The position numbers and the translations under genes were made by a program. The notes beneath the pieces are model-generated. The model made no database searches and was not told where the DNA came from. It was given only the letters and a program-made list of their open reading frames with translations. Positions 8,525 through 18,368 of a stretch of DNA of 64,000 nt are shown piece after piece. Source of the DNA: Rhizobium viscosum (GTDB taxonomy: Bacteria > Pseudomonadota > Alphaproteobacteria > Rhizobiales > Rhizobiaceae); the NCBI RefSeq assembly GCF_014873945.1, contig NZ_JADBEC010000001.1, positions 1,178,001-1,242,000 of the forward strand, given 5' to 3'. Within the stretch, counting starts at the first letter, position 1, and each line of letters opens with the position of its first letter.

Positions 8525-10000
8525 ATGAGCAGCCAAATCATTCCCGTTGAGCCTTTTGATTACGTCGTCTTTGGCGGCAGCGGCGACCTTGCCGAGCGAA
8601 AGCTTCTGCCCGCGCTGTATCATCGCCAGATCGAGGGCCAGTTCTCGGAGCCGACCCGCGTCATCGGCGCTTCGCGCAGCCCGCTCTCGCATGAGGAATA
8701 CCGTAAGTTCGCCAAGGATGCGCTCAAGGAGCACCTGAAAAAGGGCGAATATGACGAAGCGGAAGTCGAAAAGTTCTGCTCCCGTCTCTTCTATGTTTCC
8801 GTCGATGCCCGCACGGACAGCGGCTGGGATCAACTGAAGAAGCTGCTCGACGAGGGCAAGGATCGCGTGCGCGCCTTCTACCTCGCTGTCGCTCCGGGAA
8901 TCTTCGGCGACATCTCGCAGAAGATCCACGACCACAAGCTGATCACCAAGTCGACCCGGATCGTCGTCGAAAAGCCGATCGGCCGTGACCTCGCCTCGGC
9001 CTTACAACTCAACGACAGTATCGGCCGCGCCTTCAAGGAAGAGCAAATCTTCCGCATCGACCACTATCTCGGCAAGGAGACGGTGCAGAACCTGATGGCG
9101 CTGCGCTTTGCCAACGCGCTCTACGAGCCCCTGTGGAACGCCAACTATATCGACCACGTGCAGATCACCGTTGCCGAAGCCGTCGGCCTCGAAGGCCGCG
9201 CCGGCTACTACGACACGGCCGGCGCGCTGCGCGACATGGTGCAGAACCACATCCTGCAGCTCCTCTGCCTGACCGCGATGGAAGTTCCTTCCTCGATGGA
9301 TTCGGAAGCCGTTCGCGACGAAAAGCTCAAGGTCCTGCGCGCACTGAAGCCAATCAACGCCTCGAACGTCGAGCAGGCCACCGTCCGCGGCCAGTACCGC
9401 GCCGGCGCCTCCGGCAGCGGCCCGGTCAAGGGCTATCTCGAAGAGCTCGAAGGCGGTGTTTCCAACACGGAAACCTTTGTCGCCATCAAGGCCGAGATCA
9501 ACAACTGGCGCTGGGCAGGTGTTCCCTTCTACATCCGCACCGGCAAGCGCCTTGCCGGGCGCATGTCGGAAATCGTCATCACCTTCAAGCCGATCCCGCA
9601 TGCGATCTTCGATCAGGCCGCCGGCCGCATCAGCCAGAACCAGCTGATCATCCGTCTGCAGCCCGATGAAGGCGTCAAGCAGTCGCTGATGATCAAGGAT
9701 CCGGGTCCAGGTGGCATGCGCCTGCGCAATGTTTCGCTCGACATGAGTTTCGCCCAGGCCTTCAACGTCCGCAACCCCGATGCCTACGAGCGCCTGCTGA
9801 TGGACGTCATCCGCTCCAACCAGACGCTGTTCATGCGCCGCGACGAAGTCGAGGCGGCATGGCAGTGGGTCGATCCGATCCTCAAGGGCTGGGAATCGAC
9901 CGGCCAGCAGGTGCAAGGCTATACGGCCGGCACCTGGGGTCCGAGTCAGGCCATCGCGCTCATCGAACGCGACGGTCGCACCTGGCACGACGATATCTAA
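8525..10000 (+). CDS. zwf: Glucose-6-phosphate 1-dehydrogenase
   Basis: Oxidises glucose 6-phosphate to 6-phosphogluconolactone, the entry step of the Entner-Doudoroff and oxidative pentose phosphate routes. The 491-residue protein has the NAD(P) motif GGSGDLAERK from residue 17 and the active-site signature RIDHYLGKE with the catalytic His at 180. I chose the ATG giving MSSQIIPVEPFDY; a TTG five codons earlier is in frame but less likely. It is the first gene of a zwf-pgl-edd operon, with pgl 18 bp downstream. Confidence 0.97.
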   Translation: MSSQIIPVEPFDYVVFGGSGDLAERKLLPALYHRQIEGQFSEPTRVIGASRSPLSHEEYRKFAKDALKEHLKKGEYDEAEVEKFCSRLFYVSVDARTDSGWDQLKKLLDEGKDRVRAFYLAVAPGIFGDISQKIHDHKLITKSTRIVVEKPIGRDLASALQLNDSIGRAFKEEQIFRIDHYLGKETVQNLMALRFANALYEPLWNANYIDHVQITVAEAVGLEGRAGYYDTAGALRDMVQNHILQLLCLTAMEVPSSMDSEAVRDEKLKVLRALKPINASNVEQATVRGQYRAGASGSGPVKGYLEELEGGVSNTETFVAIKAEINNWRWAGVPFYIRTGKRLAGRMSEIVITFKPIPHAIFDQAAGRISQNQLIIRLQPDEGVKQSLMIKDPGPGGMRLRNVSLDMSFAQAFNVRNPDAYERLLMDVIRSNQTLFMRRDEVEAAWQWVDPILKGWESTGQQVQGYTAGTWGPSQAIALIERDGRTWHDDI

Positions 10001-10018
10001 GTCCAAGGGTCTGAAGAT

Positions 10019-10717
10019 ATGGCATCGACATTACATTCCTTCGCAAATGCCGCCGAACTCGCCGCCAACCTTGCAGACAAGGTTTCCGGAGCGCTTACGG
10101 CAGCCATCGCGGCCCGAGGAGAAGCGAGCATCGCCGTTTCCGGCGGTTCCACGCCGAAAGCCTTCTTCCAGGCGCTTTCGACGCGCGATATCGACTGGAC
10201 CAAGGTGACGATCACACTCGTCGACGAACGCTTCGTGCCCGCCGACAATCCGCGCTCGAACCATCTGCTGGTCGATGCCAATCTTCTCCAGAACAAGGCG
10301 AAAGCGGCACGTTTCGTGCCGCTTTACCAGCCGGCCGCCTCCGTCGAGGAGGCCGCAAAGCTTGCAACGGCAAAGAGTGCAGAGATCGGCATCCCCTTCG
10401 ATGTCGTCATTCTCGGCATGGGTGGCGACGGCCATACGGCCTCGTTCTTCCCGGGCGGCAACAATCTGAGCGTTGCGCTTGACCCGCAGACGCCGCGCGG
10501 CGTTATCACCATGGACGCGGAAGGGGCCGGCGAGCCGCGCCTGACCTTCACCTTCTCCGCCCTTGAAGATGCCAAACTGCTTATTCTCCACATTGAGGGC
10601 GAAGGCAAAAAAGACGTTCTCGCCAAGGCAAAAGGCAACGGTGAAGAGGCAGAAATGCCGATCCGCGCCATTCTGCGCCGGGCCACTTCCCCGGTCGAGA
10701 TCTATTGGGCTCCCTGA
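10019..10717 (+). CDS. pgl: 6-phosphogluconolactonase
   Basis: Hydrolyses 6-phosphogluconolactone to 6-phosphogluconate. The protein has 232 residues, normal for DevB/Pgl enzymes. It shows the N-terminal AVSGGSTPK phosphate-binding segment, the central LVDERFVP motif and the ILGMGGDGHTASFFP signature. It sits between zwf and edd, 18 bp after zwf and 68 bp before edd, which matches the three consecutive steps catalysed. Confidence 0.96.
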   Translation: MASTLHSFANAAELAANLADKVSGALTAAIAARGEASIAVSGGSTPKAFFQALSTRDIDWTKVTITLVDERFVPADNPRSNHLLVDANLLQNKAKAARFVPLYQPAASVEEAAKLATAKSAEIGIPFDVVILGMGGDGHTASFFPGGNNLSVALDPQTPRGVITMDAEGAGEPRLTFTFSALEDAKLLILHIEGEGKKDVLAKAKGNGEEAEMPIRAILRRATSPVEIYWAP

Positions 10718-10785
10718 CAGGGCCTCAAGGGCCGCCAGAGCCGACGAACAGATAGAGACGAACCAGAACAAGGCAGGGATTTTCC

Positions 10786-12612
10786 ATGTCCGCTCACGCA
10801 CGCATTGCTGCGATCACGAATCGCATTGTCGAACGCTCGAAGCCGACCCGCGAGCGCTATCTTGAGCGCCTGCGCGCTGCCGCCTCTCAAGGCGTCAACC
10901 GTTCGGTTCTCGGCTGCGCCAACCTCGCCCACGGCTTTGCCATCTGTTCCCCCGCCGAGAAAGATGCACTTGCGGGCGACCGCGTGCCCAATCTCGGCAT
11001 CATCACCGCCTATAATGACATGCTCTCGGCCCATCAGCCGTTCGAGACCTATCCGGCGATCATCCGCGAGGCGGCAGCGCAGGCCGGCGGTATTGCACAG
11101 GTTGCCGGCGGCGTGCCGGCCATGTGTGACGGCGTCACCCAGGGCCAGCCGGGCATGGAGCTCTCACTCTTCTCGCGCGACCTGATAGCGATGGCAGCAG
11201 GCGTCGGCCTGTCGCACAACATGTTCGATGCGGCGCTCTTTCTCGGCGTCTGCGACAAGATCGTGCCCGGCCTCATGATCGCCGCCCTCTCCTTCGGCCA
11301 TCTCCCGTCGATCTTCATTCCGGCCGGACCGATGACGTCGGGCCTGGCGAACGACGAGAAGTCGCGCGTGCGCCAGCTCTTCGCCGAGGGCAAAGTCGGA
11401 CGTGCGGAACTGCTGGAAGCCGAATCCAAGTCCTATCACGGCCCGGGCACCTGCACCTTCTACGGCACGGCCAATTCCAACCAGATGCTGATGGAGATCA
11501 TGGGCTTTCATATGCCGGGCTCCTCCTTCATCAATCCAGGCACACCGCTGCGCGAAGCGCTGACGCGCGAAGCCACCAAGCGGGCGCTTGCCATTACCGC
11601 TCTCGGCAACGAGTTCACGCCGGCCGGCGAAATGATCGACGAACGCTCGATCGTCAACGGCGTCGTCGGTCTGCACGCGACGGGCGGCTCGACGAACCAC
11701 ACGATGCACCTTGTCGCCATGGCGCGCGCCGGCGGCATCGTGCTGACCTGGCAGGATATTGCCGAGCTTTCGGAACTGGTGCCGCTGCTTGCCCGAGTCT
11801 ATCCGAACGGGCTTGCCGACGTGAACCACTTCCAGGCGGCAGGCGGCATGGGCTTCCTCATCAAGGAACTGTTGAAGCAGGGCCTGGTGCATGACGACGT
11901 GCGCACCGTCTTTGGCCACGGGCTGCAGGCCTATACTGTCGATGCGCTGCTTGGCGACAACGGTGCTGTCGTGCGCCAGCCTTCGCCGGAAAAGAGCCAC
12001 GATCCGAAGGTGCTCGCCAGCATCGAGACGCCCTTCCAGGCGAATGGCGGGTTGAAAATGCTGCGCGGCAATCTCGGCAAGGCGGTCATCAAGATTTCCG
12101 CCGTCAAGGCCGAGCGCCACATCATCGAGGCGCCGGCTATCATCTTCCACAGCCAGCAGGAGCTGCAGGACGCCTTCAAGGAAGGCAAGCTCAACCGCGA
12201 TTTCATCGCTGTCGTGCGCTTCCAGGGTCCCAAGGCCAACGGCATGCCGGAACTGCATAAGCTGACGCCGCCGCTCGGCGTGCTGCAGGACCGCGGTTTC
12301 CGCGTGGCGCTCCTGACCGACGGGCGCATGTCCGGCGCATCCGGCAAGGTGCCGGCGGCAATCCATGTCACGCCCGAAGCGGTCGATGGCGGCCCGATCG
12401 CCCGCATCAAGGACGGCGACATCATCCGTCTCGATGCGATCAGGGGCACGCTCGAAGTTCTCGTCGATGCGGCGGACATGGCCGAGCGCGAGCCAGTGAC
12501 GATCGATCTTTCGGACAATGAATTCGGCATGGGCCGCGAGCTCTTCGCGCCGTTCCGTCACGCGGTCGGTCCGTCCGACCAGGGTGCCAGCGTGCTCTTC
12601 CACGCGCACTGA
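10786..12612 (+). CDS. edd: Phosphogluconate dehydratase
   Basis: Dehydrates 6-phosphogluconate to 2-keto-3-deoxy-6-phosphogluconate, the committed Entner-Doudoroff step. The 608-residue length is typical of the IlvD/Edd family. The family blocks [16 protein letters not shown] and [22 protein letters not shown] are present, including cysteines expected to hold the iron-sulphur cluster, as is the C-terminal [19 protein letters not shown] segment. It closes the zwf-pgl-edd operon. The aldolase gene eda is not in the window. Confidence 0.97.
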   Translation: MSAHARIAAITNRIVERSKPTRERYLERLRAAASQGVNRSVLGCANLAHGFAICSPAEKDALAGDRVPNLGIITAYNDMLSAHQPFETYPAIIREAAAQAGGIAQVAGGVPAMCDGVTQGQPGMELSLFSRDLIAMAAGVGLSHNMFDAALFLGVCDKIVPGLMIAALSFGHLPSIFIPAGPMTSGLANDEKSRVRQLFAEGKVGRAELLEAESKSYHGPGTCTFYGTANSNQMLMEIMGFHMPGSSFINPGTPLREALTREATKRALAITALGNEFTPAGEMIDERSIVNGVVGLHATGGSTNHTMHLVAMARAGGIVLTWQDIAELSELVPLLARVYPNGLADVNHFQAAGGMGFLIKELLKQGLVHDDVRTVFGHGLQAYTVDALLGDNGAVVRQPSPEKSHDPKVLASIETPFQANGGLKMLRGNLGKAVIKISAVKAERHIIEAPAIIFHSQQELQDAFKEGKLNRDFIAVVRFQGPKANGMPELHKLTPPLGVLQDRGFRVALLTDGRMSGASGKVPAAIHVTPEAVDGGPIARIKDGDIIRLDAIRGTLEVLVDAADMAEREPVTIDLSDNEFGMGRELFAPFRHAVGPSDQGASVLFHAH

Positions 12613-12634
12613 CATCCCCTCATCGATGCAAAAG

Positions 12635-12664
12635 AAAAACCCGCGGCCGGAACCGCGGGTTTTT
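12635..12664. terminator. Bidirectional terminator between edd and the PilZ-like gene
   Basis: A 12-bp perfect inverted repeat (AAAAACCCGCGG / CCGCGGGTTTTT) with a short loop lies 22 nt after the edd stop and 24 nt after the stop of the convergent minus-strand gene. Flanking A and T runs let it act on both strands. Confidence 0.88.
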
Positions 12665-12688
12665 CATATCCAGCGAGACGCGAGACTG

Positions 12689-13102
12689 TTACGCGCGGAT
12701 ATCGAGGACGTAATCCTTGTGAGCCGGGTGCGTGCTGTAGACGAAGATCTTGTTCAGCTCCTTCTGCGTCAGCAGGCGCAGGAAGCGAACTTCGATCGTG
12801 TTGTTCGGGAAGGTCTTCATCAGCAGGCAACCCACCTTGGTGATGCGGGCGTCCGGAATATCCAGATAGAACTGCTTCGGCAGCGTATACTGCGTGAGGA
12901 TCGCGAGGATCGCGCTGCTCATGGATATACGGACGATATCGCAGCGGCGCGAGGCGGCGTGCATGACGCCTTTCTCCGTATATTCGATGCGCGCCGCGTT
13001 CATCGTGTCTTCCATCTTGAACCGCGATTCGCGGTCGTACATGAAAGATTCTTCCTTCGCCAGGAAGTGTGATTTCGGAGGTGTTGGATTCGATGCGGCC
13101 AT
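12689..13102 (-). CDS. Small PilZ-like domain protein
   Basis: A 137-residue cytoplasmic protein. After a polar N-terminus (a second ATG gives MYDRESRFK at residue 21) the sequence RRCDIVRISMSSAILAI, followed by LPKQFYLDIPDA, resembles the beta-barrel core of PilZ domains (an RR...NxSxxG-type segment, then a hydrophobic strand pair and a C-terminal strand with VRFL). The canonical c-di-GMP residues are degenerate: RRCDI-ISMSS stands in place of RxxxR and D/NxSxxG. It may therefore bind no nucleotide. It converges on edd and is likely monocistronic. The assignment is tentative. Confidence 0.6.
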   Translation of the reverse strand: MAASNPTPPKSHFLAKEESFMYDRESRFKMEDTMNAARIEYTEKGVMHAASRRCDIVRISMSSAILAILTQYTLPKQFYLDIPDARITKVGCLLMKTFPNNTIEVRFLRLLTQKELNKIFVYSTHPAHKDYVLDIRA

Positions 13103-13217
13103 GGCCTTAGTCCCCTCAGTCTTGATGAGAAAAAGGCTAGCACCGCATGTTTAACAGAAAGTGAGAATCCTTCCCCTCCACAGCCTCAAGAAGAAGGATT
13201 CCACCAAAAATGGATGG

Positions 13218-14309
13218 TCATTTCCTATAGGTATGACCCGCGGCATCGAAGAGATGCAGTTTCTGCCTGTCAGCGACGAAATGCATTTTCTGGCCCCTCT
13301 TCACATCATAGATGCCAGGCAGCTTGACGATGATCGGCTCGCCCTGAACCAGGCCTTCGATATAGAGAAGCGTGACTTCGCCGAGCGCCTCGACGATCGA
13401 GACTTCGCCTTCGAACAGGTAATCCTCGTTGGGGCTTGCGATACGCAGATCCTCCGGACGAACGCCAAAGCTTGCCTGCTTGCCCTTCTCCGAAGCCGCA
13501 GTGGCAATATCGACCGTCACCGACTTGCCGCCGGTCAGTGTTACCGTCGTGTTCTCACCGGCGTTCGTGATCGTTGCCGGGATGACGTTCATGGCCGGAG
13601 AACCGATGAACTTGGCGACGAAAAGGTTTGCGGGGCGCTCGTAAAGTTCCAGTGGTGCTCCGACCTGTTCGATATTGCCGGCCGATAGAACGACGATGCG
13701 ATCCGCCAGCGTCATCGCCTCGACCTGGTCATGCGTGACGTAGATCATCGTCGTATCGGCCATCTGTTCGTTCAGGCGAGCGATCTCGATGCGGGTTGCG
13801 ACGCGCAGCGCTGCATCGAGGTTGGACAGCGGCTCGTCGAAGAGAAAGACTTTCGGGTTGCGGCAGATGGCTCGGCCGATCGCCACGCGCTGGCGCTGAC
13901 CGCCCGAGAGCGCCTTGGGCAGGCGGTCGAGATATTTTGTGAGCTGCAGGCTGTCTGCCGCTGCCCGCACGCGACGGTCGATCTCCTGCTTGCTTTCGCC
14001 GGCGATCTTCATGCCGAAGGCCATGTTGTCGAAAACAGTCATATGCGGATAGAGCGCATAGGACTGGAACACCATGGCGATGCCGCGCTTGGAGGGCGGC
14101 ACATCGTTGACCAGCATGCCGTCGATATACATCTCGCCGCCGGTGATGTTTTCCAGGCCGGCGATCATGCGCAGAAGCGTGGATTTGCCGCAGCCGGAGG
14201 GGCCGACGAAAACGATGAATTCGCCCTGGTTGATCTCCAGGTCGATGCCGTGGAGCACGTCCACGGAGCCATAGGATTTGCGGATATCCTTAAGCGTCAG
14301 TCCAGTCAT
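13218..14309 (-). CDS. aglK: Alpha-glucoside ABC transporter ATP-binding protein
   Basis: ATPase that powers alpha-glucoside uptake through AglF/AglG. The 363-residue MalK/UgpC-type protein has Walker A GPSGCGKST (36-44), signature LSGGQRQR (134-141), Walker B FLFDEP (155-160) and a C-terminal regulatory OB-fold region of about 120 residues. It is the last gene of the aglE-F-G-A-K series, 21 bp downstream of aglA. The symbol rests on this conserved gene order, known from Sinorhizobium meliloti. Confidence 0.93.
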   Translation of the reverse strand: MTGLTLKDIRKSYGSVDVLHGIDLEINQGEFIVFVGPSGCGKSTLLRMIAGLENITGGEMYIDGMLVNDVPPSKRGIAMVFQSYALYPHMTVFDNMAFGMKIAGESKQEIDRRVRAAADSLQLTKYLDRLPKALSGGQRQRVAIGRAICRNPKVFLFDEPLSNLDAALRVATRIEIARLNEQMADTTMIYVTHDQVEAMTLADRIVVLSAGNIEQVGAPLELYERPANLFVAKFIGSPAMNVIPATITNAGENTTVTLTGGKSVTVDIATAASEKGKQASFGVRPEDLRIASPNEDYLFEGEVSIVEALGEVTLLYIEGLVQGEPIIVKLPGIYDVKRGQKMHFVADRQKLHLFDAAGHTYRK

Positions 14310-14330
14310 TTCCCTCTCCCCTCCTGATCC

Positions 14331-15983
14331 TTAAGCGAGGCGGGCGAAATACGCCCCCCAGGCCGGAATATCGATCCTGTCGCCGTAATTGTTGCTGGTA
14401 AAGCCGTGCCCCGTCAAAGCCTGCCACTCGCCTGCCGGCAGGGTGACATTGGTTTCCGCCGGTCCCATATTGAAGATGCAGAGCAGCGTCTCATTGCCGA
14501 ATTCGCGCGTGAAGATCAGTGCGTCATCCTGCGGATCCTCGAACTCGATCTCGCCCTTGGCGAAAGCCGGGTACTGCTTGCGGAAGGCGATGAAGCGGCG
14601 GTAGTGCTCCAGCACGGAATTCTCGTCGCCCTGCTGCACGCTGACGGCGCGCAGGATGTGCTCGACCGGCACCGGCAGCCAGGGCTTGACCGTCGAGAAG
14701 CCGCCCTGGGCGACCTGGCTGTCCCAGACCATCGGCGTGCGGCAACCATCACGGCCCTTGAATTCGGGCCAGAACTGGATGCCGTAGGGATCCTGCAGGT
14801 CCTGATAGGCGAGATCGGCTTCGGTCAGCGCAAGCTCCTCGCCCTGATAGAGGCAGACAGAACCACGCAGCGTCATCAGCAACGAGGCATAGAGCTTGGC
14901 AAAGGCATCGTGATCGGCGACCAGCGAACCCCAGCGGCTGACATGGCGCATCACGTCATGGTTCGAGAAGGCCCAGCAGGCCCAGCCATCGGGAGCGGCC
15001 GCACCGAAATCCTTCATGACTTCCTCGACGCGCTCAGGCGTGAGCGGATCGGGCGCCAGGAATTCGAAGGCGTAACACATGTGCATCTTGTCATTGCCGG
15101 ACGTATATTCGCCGACGATTTCGAGGCCACGCTGACTGTCGCCCACCTCTCCGACGGCGGCGATGGCCGGGAACTCTTCCAGCACCGCACGGAAGCGCTT
15201 CAGGAATTCGAGGTTTTCCGGGCGGTTCTTGTCGTAGAGGTGCTCCTGGAAATTATAGGGGTTCACGGCAGGAGCGGTCGACGCATTGCGACGTTCGGGA
15301 GCGAGCGCCGGATTGTCGCGCAGAAGCCTGTCGTGGAAATAGAAGTTGATCGTGTCGAGGCGGAAACCGTCGACACCGCGCTTCAGCCAGAAACGGACGA
15401 CATCGAGCAGGCGGTCCTGAACTTCCGGATTGTGCAGGTTCATATCCGGCTGCGAGGTCAGGAAGTTGTGCATGTAGTATTGCATGCGCGTCGGATCCCA
15501 CGCCCATGCAGAGCCGCCGAAGATCGACAGCCAGTTGTTCGGCGGCGTGCCGTCCGGCTTGGCATCGGCCCAGACATACCAGTCGGCCTTGGCGTTGGTC
15601 TTGCTCGTGCGGCTTTCGACGAACCAGGGGTGCTGGTCGGAGGAGTGCGAGATGACGAGATCGATCATCACCTTGATGCCGAGGCGATGGGCTTCCGCTA
15701 TCAGCGTGTCGAAATCGATCAGCGTACCGAAGATGGCGTCGACGTTTTCGTAGTCCGAGACGTCGTAACCGAAGTCCCGCATCGGCGATGTGAAGAAGGG
15801 CGAAATCCAGATCGCGTCGGCCCCGAGGCTTGCCACATGCGGCAGGCGGGCGGTGATGCCCTTCAGGTCGCCGATGCCGTCGCCGTTGGAATCCTGGTAG
15901 GAGCGCGGATAGATCTGATAGATCACTGCGCCGCGCCACCAGTCCTTGTCGGCGATCAGATTGGATTGGGAAGCCAGACTCAT
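14331..15983 (-). CDS. aglA: Alpha-glucosidase, GH13
   Basis: Cytoplasmic hydrolase that splits imported alpha-glucosides such as sucrose, maltose or trehalose-like sugars. The 550-residue GH13 protein has the N-terminal DSNGDGIGDL calcium-loop motif (31-40), nucleophile D210 in DGFRLD, acid/base E279 in VGEVGD and the third carboxylate D343 in SNHDVMR. I chose the ATG giving MSLASQSNLI; the open frame extends 87 codons upstream but only through the 3' end of aglG. The enzyme is embedded between the permease and ATPase genes, so uptake and cleavage are co-expressed. Confidence 0.94.
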   Translation of the reverse strand: MSLASQSNLIADKDWWRGAVIYQIYPRSYQDSNGDGIGDLKGITARLPHVASLGADAIWISPFFTSPMRDFGYDVSDYENVDAIFGTLIDFDTLIAEAHRLGIKVMIDLVISHSSDQHPWFVESRTSKTNAKADWYVWADAKPDGTPPNNWLSIFGGSAWAWDPTRMQYYMHNFLTSQPDMNLHNPEVQDRLLDVVRFWLKRGVDGFRLDTINFYFHDRLLRDNPALAPERRNASTAPAVNPYNFQEHLYDKNRPENLEFLKRFRAVLEEFPAIAAVGEVGDSQRGLEIVGEYTSGNDKMHMCYAFEFLAPDPLTPERVEEVMKDFGAAAPDGWACWAFSNHDVMRHVSRWGSLVADHDAFAKLYASLLMTLRGSVCLYQGEELALTEADLAYQDLQDPYGIQFWPEFKGRDGCRTPMVWDSQVAQGGFSTVKPWLPVPVEHILRAVSVQQGDENSVLEHYRRFIAFRKQYPAFAKGEIEFEDPQDDALIFTREFGNETLLCIFNMGPAETNVTLPAGEWQALTGHGFTSNNYGDRIDIPAWGAYFARLA

Positions 15984-16018
15984 GGAATATCCTGTTTGAA
16001 ATTGCGTCTTGGGATGGA

Positions 16019-17182
16019 TCAGCCTCCCTTGACCGACCCAGCCAGCAGGCCGCGCACCAGATAACGCTGCAGCGAAAAGAAGACGAGCAGCGGGATGATG
16101 ATGGTGACGAAGGCCGACGCCGTCAGGATTTCCCAGTTGCCGCCGCGCGAGCCGAGCAGCGCGTTCAGCGCTCCCGTCAGCACGAGGTGGTCCTTGTCGG
16201 TGCCGAGGAAGACCATGGCGACGAGCAGGTCGTTCCACACCCACAGGAATTGGAAGATCGCGAAGGATGCGAGCGCGGGGAAGGACAGAGGCAAAACGAT
16301 GCGGGTGAAGATCTCGAAGTCGCTGGCGCCGTCGACGCGGGCGGATTCGATGATCTCCTTGGGCAGGCCGGCAATATAGGCCCGCAGGAGGTAGATGGCG
16401 AGCGGCATGCCGAAGGCCGTGTGCGCCAGCCAGATGCCAGGATAGGTCTTCGAGGGCTGGCCGATCGCGGTGCCGATCTCGTTATAAAGACGGAGCAGCG
16501 GGATAAGCGACATCTGCAGCGGCACGACGATGAGGCCGACGACGAGTGCAATCAGCAATGCGCGGCCGGGGAATTCCATCCAGCTCAGAGCGTAGGCGGC
16601 GAAGGCGGCGATCAGGATCGGGATGATGGTCGCCGGAATGGTCACCGTCAGAGAGTTGATGAAGGACTGGCCGATGCCCTCACTTGTCAGAACAGTCTTA
16701 TAGTTCGCCAACGTGAATTCCGGCGGAGCCGATGCCGCGACATAGATGCGGCGTGGGCGTTCGTCGGGCGCGAAGGCGACATTCTTCATGTAACGGTAGC
16801 TGCCGTCGCTGTTGATGAGCAAACTTGCGCCGTCGCCAAGATCGGCGGTCTGACCGGCTTCGAAGGCGGAAGGCTGCTGCACGCGTACGCCGAAGGCCTT
16901 GACCGAGCGGCCCGGCTGGTCTGCCAGCACATTGCCCGTGATGACGAAGATATCGCCTTCCTGCTTCTGCTGGTCGGGCGTGCCGAGGCGTGCGGCCACA
17001 GTCTGCGTGGAGCCGGCAAAGGCGGTCCACCAGCCGGAGACGGTGATCTGGTCCCTGTCGCGCAGCGCGCTGACAAAGATGCCAAGCGTCGGCACCAGCC
17101 AGATGATGACGATGACGAGAACGCAGAAGTGGACGAAGAGACGGGCGGGGCCGATCTTGAAGTAGCTTGCAGCTCTCGTCAT
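16019..17182 (-). CDS. aglG: Alpha-glucoside ABC transporter permease (MalG type, long periplasmic loop)
   Basis: Inner-membrane permease of 387 residues. The first helix is at about 15-35. A periplasmic insertion of about 110 residues follows before helix 2, which is why it is longer than the usual 280-residue MalG-type permease. The cytoplasmic EAA loop that contacts the ATPase is readable as ESARVDGASDFEIFTRIVLPLSFPA. It starts 1 bp after the aglF stop. The AglG name follows from position in the aglEFGAK order. Confidence 0.93.
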   Translation of the reverse strand: MTRAASYFKIGPARLFVHFCVLVIVIIWLVPTLGIFVSALRDRDQITVSGWWTAFAGSTQTVAARLGTPDQQKQEGDIFVITGNVLADQPGRSVKAFGVRVQQPSAFEAGQTADLGDGASLLINSDGSYRYMKNVAFAPDERPRRIYVAASAPPEFTLANYKTVLTSEGIGQSFINSLTVTIPATIIPILIAAFAAYALSWMEFPGRALLIALVVGLIVVPLQMSLIPLLRLYNEIGTAIGQPSKTYPGIWLAHTAFGMPLAIYLLRAYIAGLPKEIIESARVDGASDFEIFTRIVLPLSFPALASFAIFQFLWVWNDLLVAMVFLGTDKDHLVLTGALNALLGSRGGNWEILTASAFVTIIIPLLVFFSLQRYLVRGLLAGSVKGG

Positions 17183-17183
17183 C

Positions 17184-18197
17184 TCAGCGTCCCTTCAGTT
17201 CGGCATTGGCGCGGCGCACGTTCCAAACCATGATCGGCGTGACGGCGAGCATGATGATGATGGCGATGACGGCACTTCGGCCGGAATCGCCGCCGCCGCG
17301 GAACAGCCAGTTGAACATCAGGTTCGCCAGCACCATGGTCTGCCACTGGCCGTTGGTCATGGTGAGCACGATGTCGAAGACCTTGAGGACGAGGATGGTG
17401 ATCGTCGTCCAGACGACGGCGATCGTACCCCAGATCTGCGGCACCATGATTCGCCAGAAGATCTGCCAGCCATTGGCGCCATCGATGACAGCCGCCTCGA
17501 TCGTCTCTTCCGGGATGCCGCGCAATGCGGCCGAAAGGATGACCATGGCAAAGCCGGTCTGGATCCAGACCAGGATCACCATCAGGAAGAAATTGTTCCA
17601 GAAGGGAACGGAGATCCAGACCTCCGGCGTGCCGCCGAATGTCTGGACGATGGCATTCAGGAGGCCGATCTGCACATCGTTGCCGCCGCGGTATTCATAG
17701 ATGAACTTCCAGATGACGGAAGCGCCGACGAAGGAGATCGCCATCGGCATGAAGACGATGCTCTTGGCGATATTGCCCCACCAGATGCGGTCGGTCATGA
17801 CGGCGATGACGAGACCAAAGAAGGTGCAAGCGGCAGGCACGACGGCAAGCCAGAGGATGTTGTTGAAAATCGATTGGCGGAATTCGCGGTCGTTCAAGGC
17901 CCACAAGTAATTGGTCGCGCCGACGAACTCATTGCCCGACCGGTCGTAGAAGGACAGAATGAAAGTCGCGACAACAGGATAGACAAGGTAGACGATCAGC
18001 AGAAAGAGCGCCGGGAAGAGAAACAGCCAGGGGCGGATCATCGCGCGCCGGTTCAGATTGCGCGAGGCCTGACGGATATCACCGTCCTTCACCGGCAAAG
18101 CGAGATCGAGGATCTTGTTCGAGAAAAAGAAATAGGCCGAGCATGCAAAAACGGCGACAACCACGACGCCCAAAGCGGACACTATCTGCGACAGCAT
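17184..18197 (-). CDS. aglF: Alpha-glucoside ABC transporter permease (MalF type)
   Basis: Inner-membrane permease of 337 residues. An N-terminal helix (about 4-27) precedes the main membrane domain, and the EAA loop reads EAAVIDGANGWQIFWRIMVPQ. It pairs with AglG to form the translocation channel. It follows aglE after a 171-bp gap that contains a strong stem-loop, and ends 1 bp before aglG. Confidence 0.93.
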   Translation of the reverse strand: MLSQIVSALGVVVVAVFACSAYFFFSNKILDLALPVKDGDIRQASRNLNRRAMIRPWLFLFPALFLLIVYLVYPVVATFILSFYDRSGNEFVGATNYLWALNDREFRQSIFNNILWLAVVPAACTFFGLVIAVMTDRIWWGNIAKSIVFMPMAISFVGASVIWKFIYEYRGGNDVQIGLLNAIVQTFGGTPEVWISVPFWNNFFLMVILVWIQTGFAMVILSAALRGIPEETIEAAVIDGANGWQIFWRIMVPQIWGTIAVVWTTITILVLKVFDIVLTMTNGQWQTMVLANLMFNWLFRGGGDSGRSAVIAIIIMLAVTPIMVWNVRRANAELKGR

Positions 18198-18331
18198 TTC
18201 GTCCCTCCCCTGCTTCCCTGTCTTATTTTGAAGGGCTAATGCCGGACACCGTCAATCTTGCTTGTGCGTTTGACCACAGGATCCGGCACAACCGGGCTCC
18301 CCCTCTGGAGCCTGGCCGTTCATTCCGGTGA

Positions 18332-18353
18332 TGCCGCCGGTCGCCCGGCGGCA
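18332..18353 (-). promoter_or_regulatory. Intercistronic stem-loop between aglE and aglF
   Basis: A perfect 9-bp G+C-rich inverted repeat (TGCCGCCGG / CCGGCGGCA) with a 4-nt loop lies just after the aglE stop. No T run follows, so it is more likely a 3' mRNA-stabilising or partial attenuation element that lets the binding protein exceed the permeases. That is inference from other binding-protein operons. Confidence 0.55.
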
Positions 18354-18368
18354 CGAAATGGCAGGAAA

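Noticed and set aside
15984..16244. N-terminal extension of aglA by 87 codons
   Set aside because: It lies in the 3' end of aglG and has no similarity to GH13 N-termini; MSLASQSN is the natural start.
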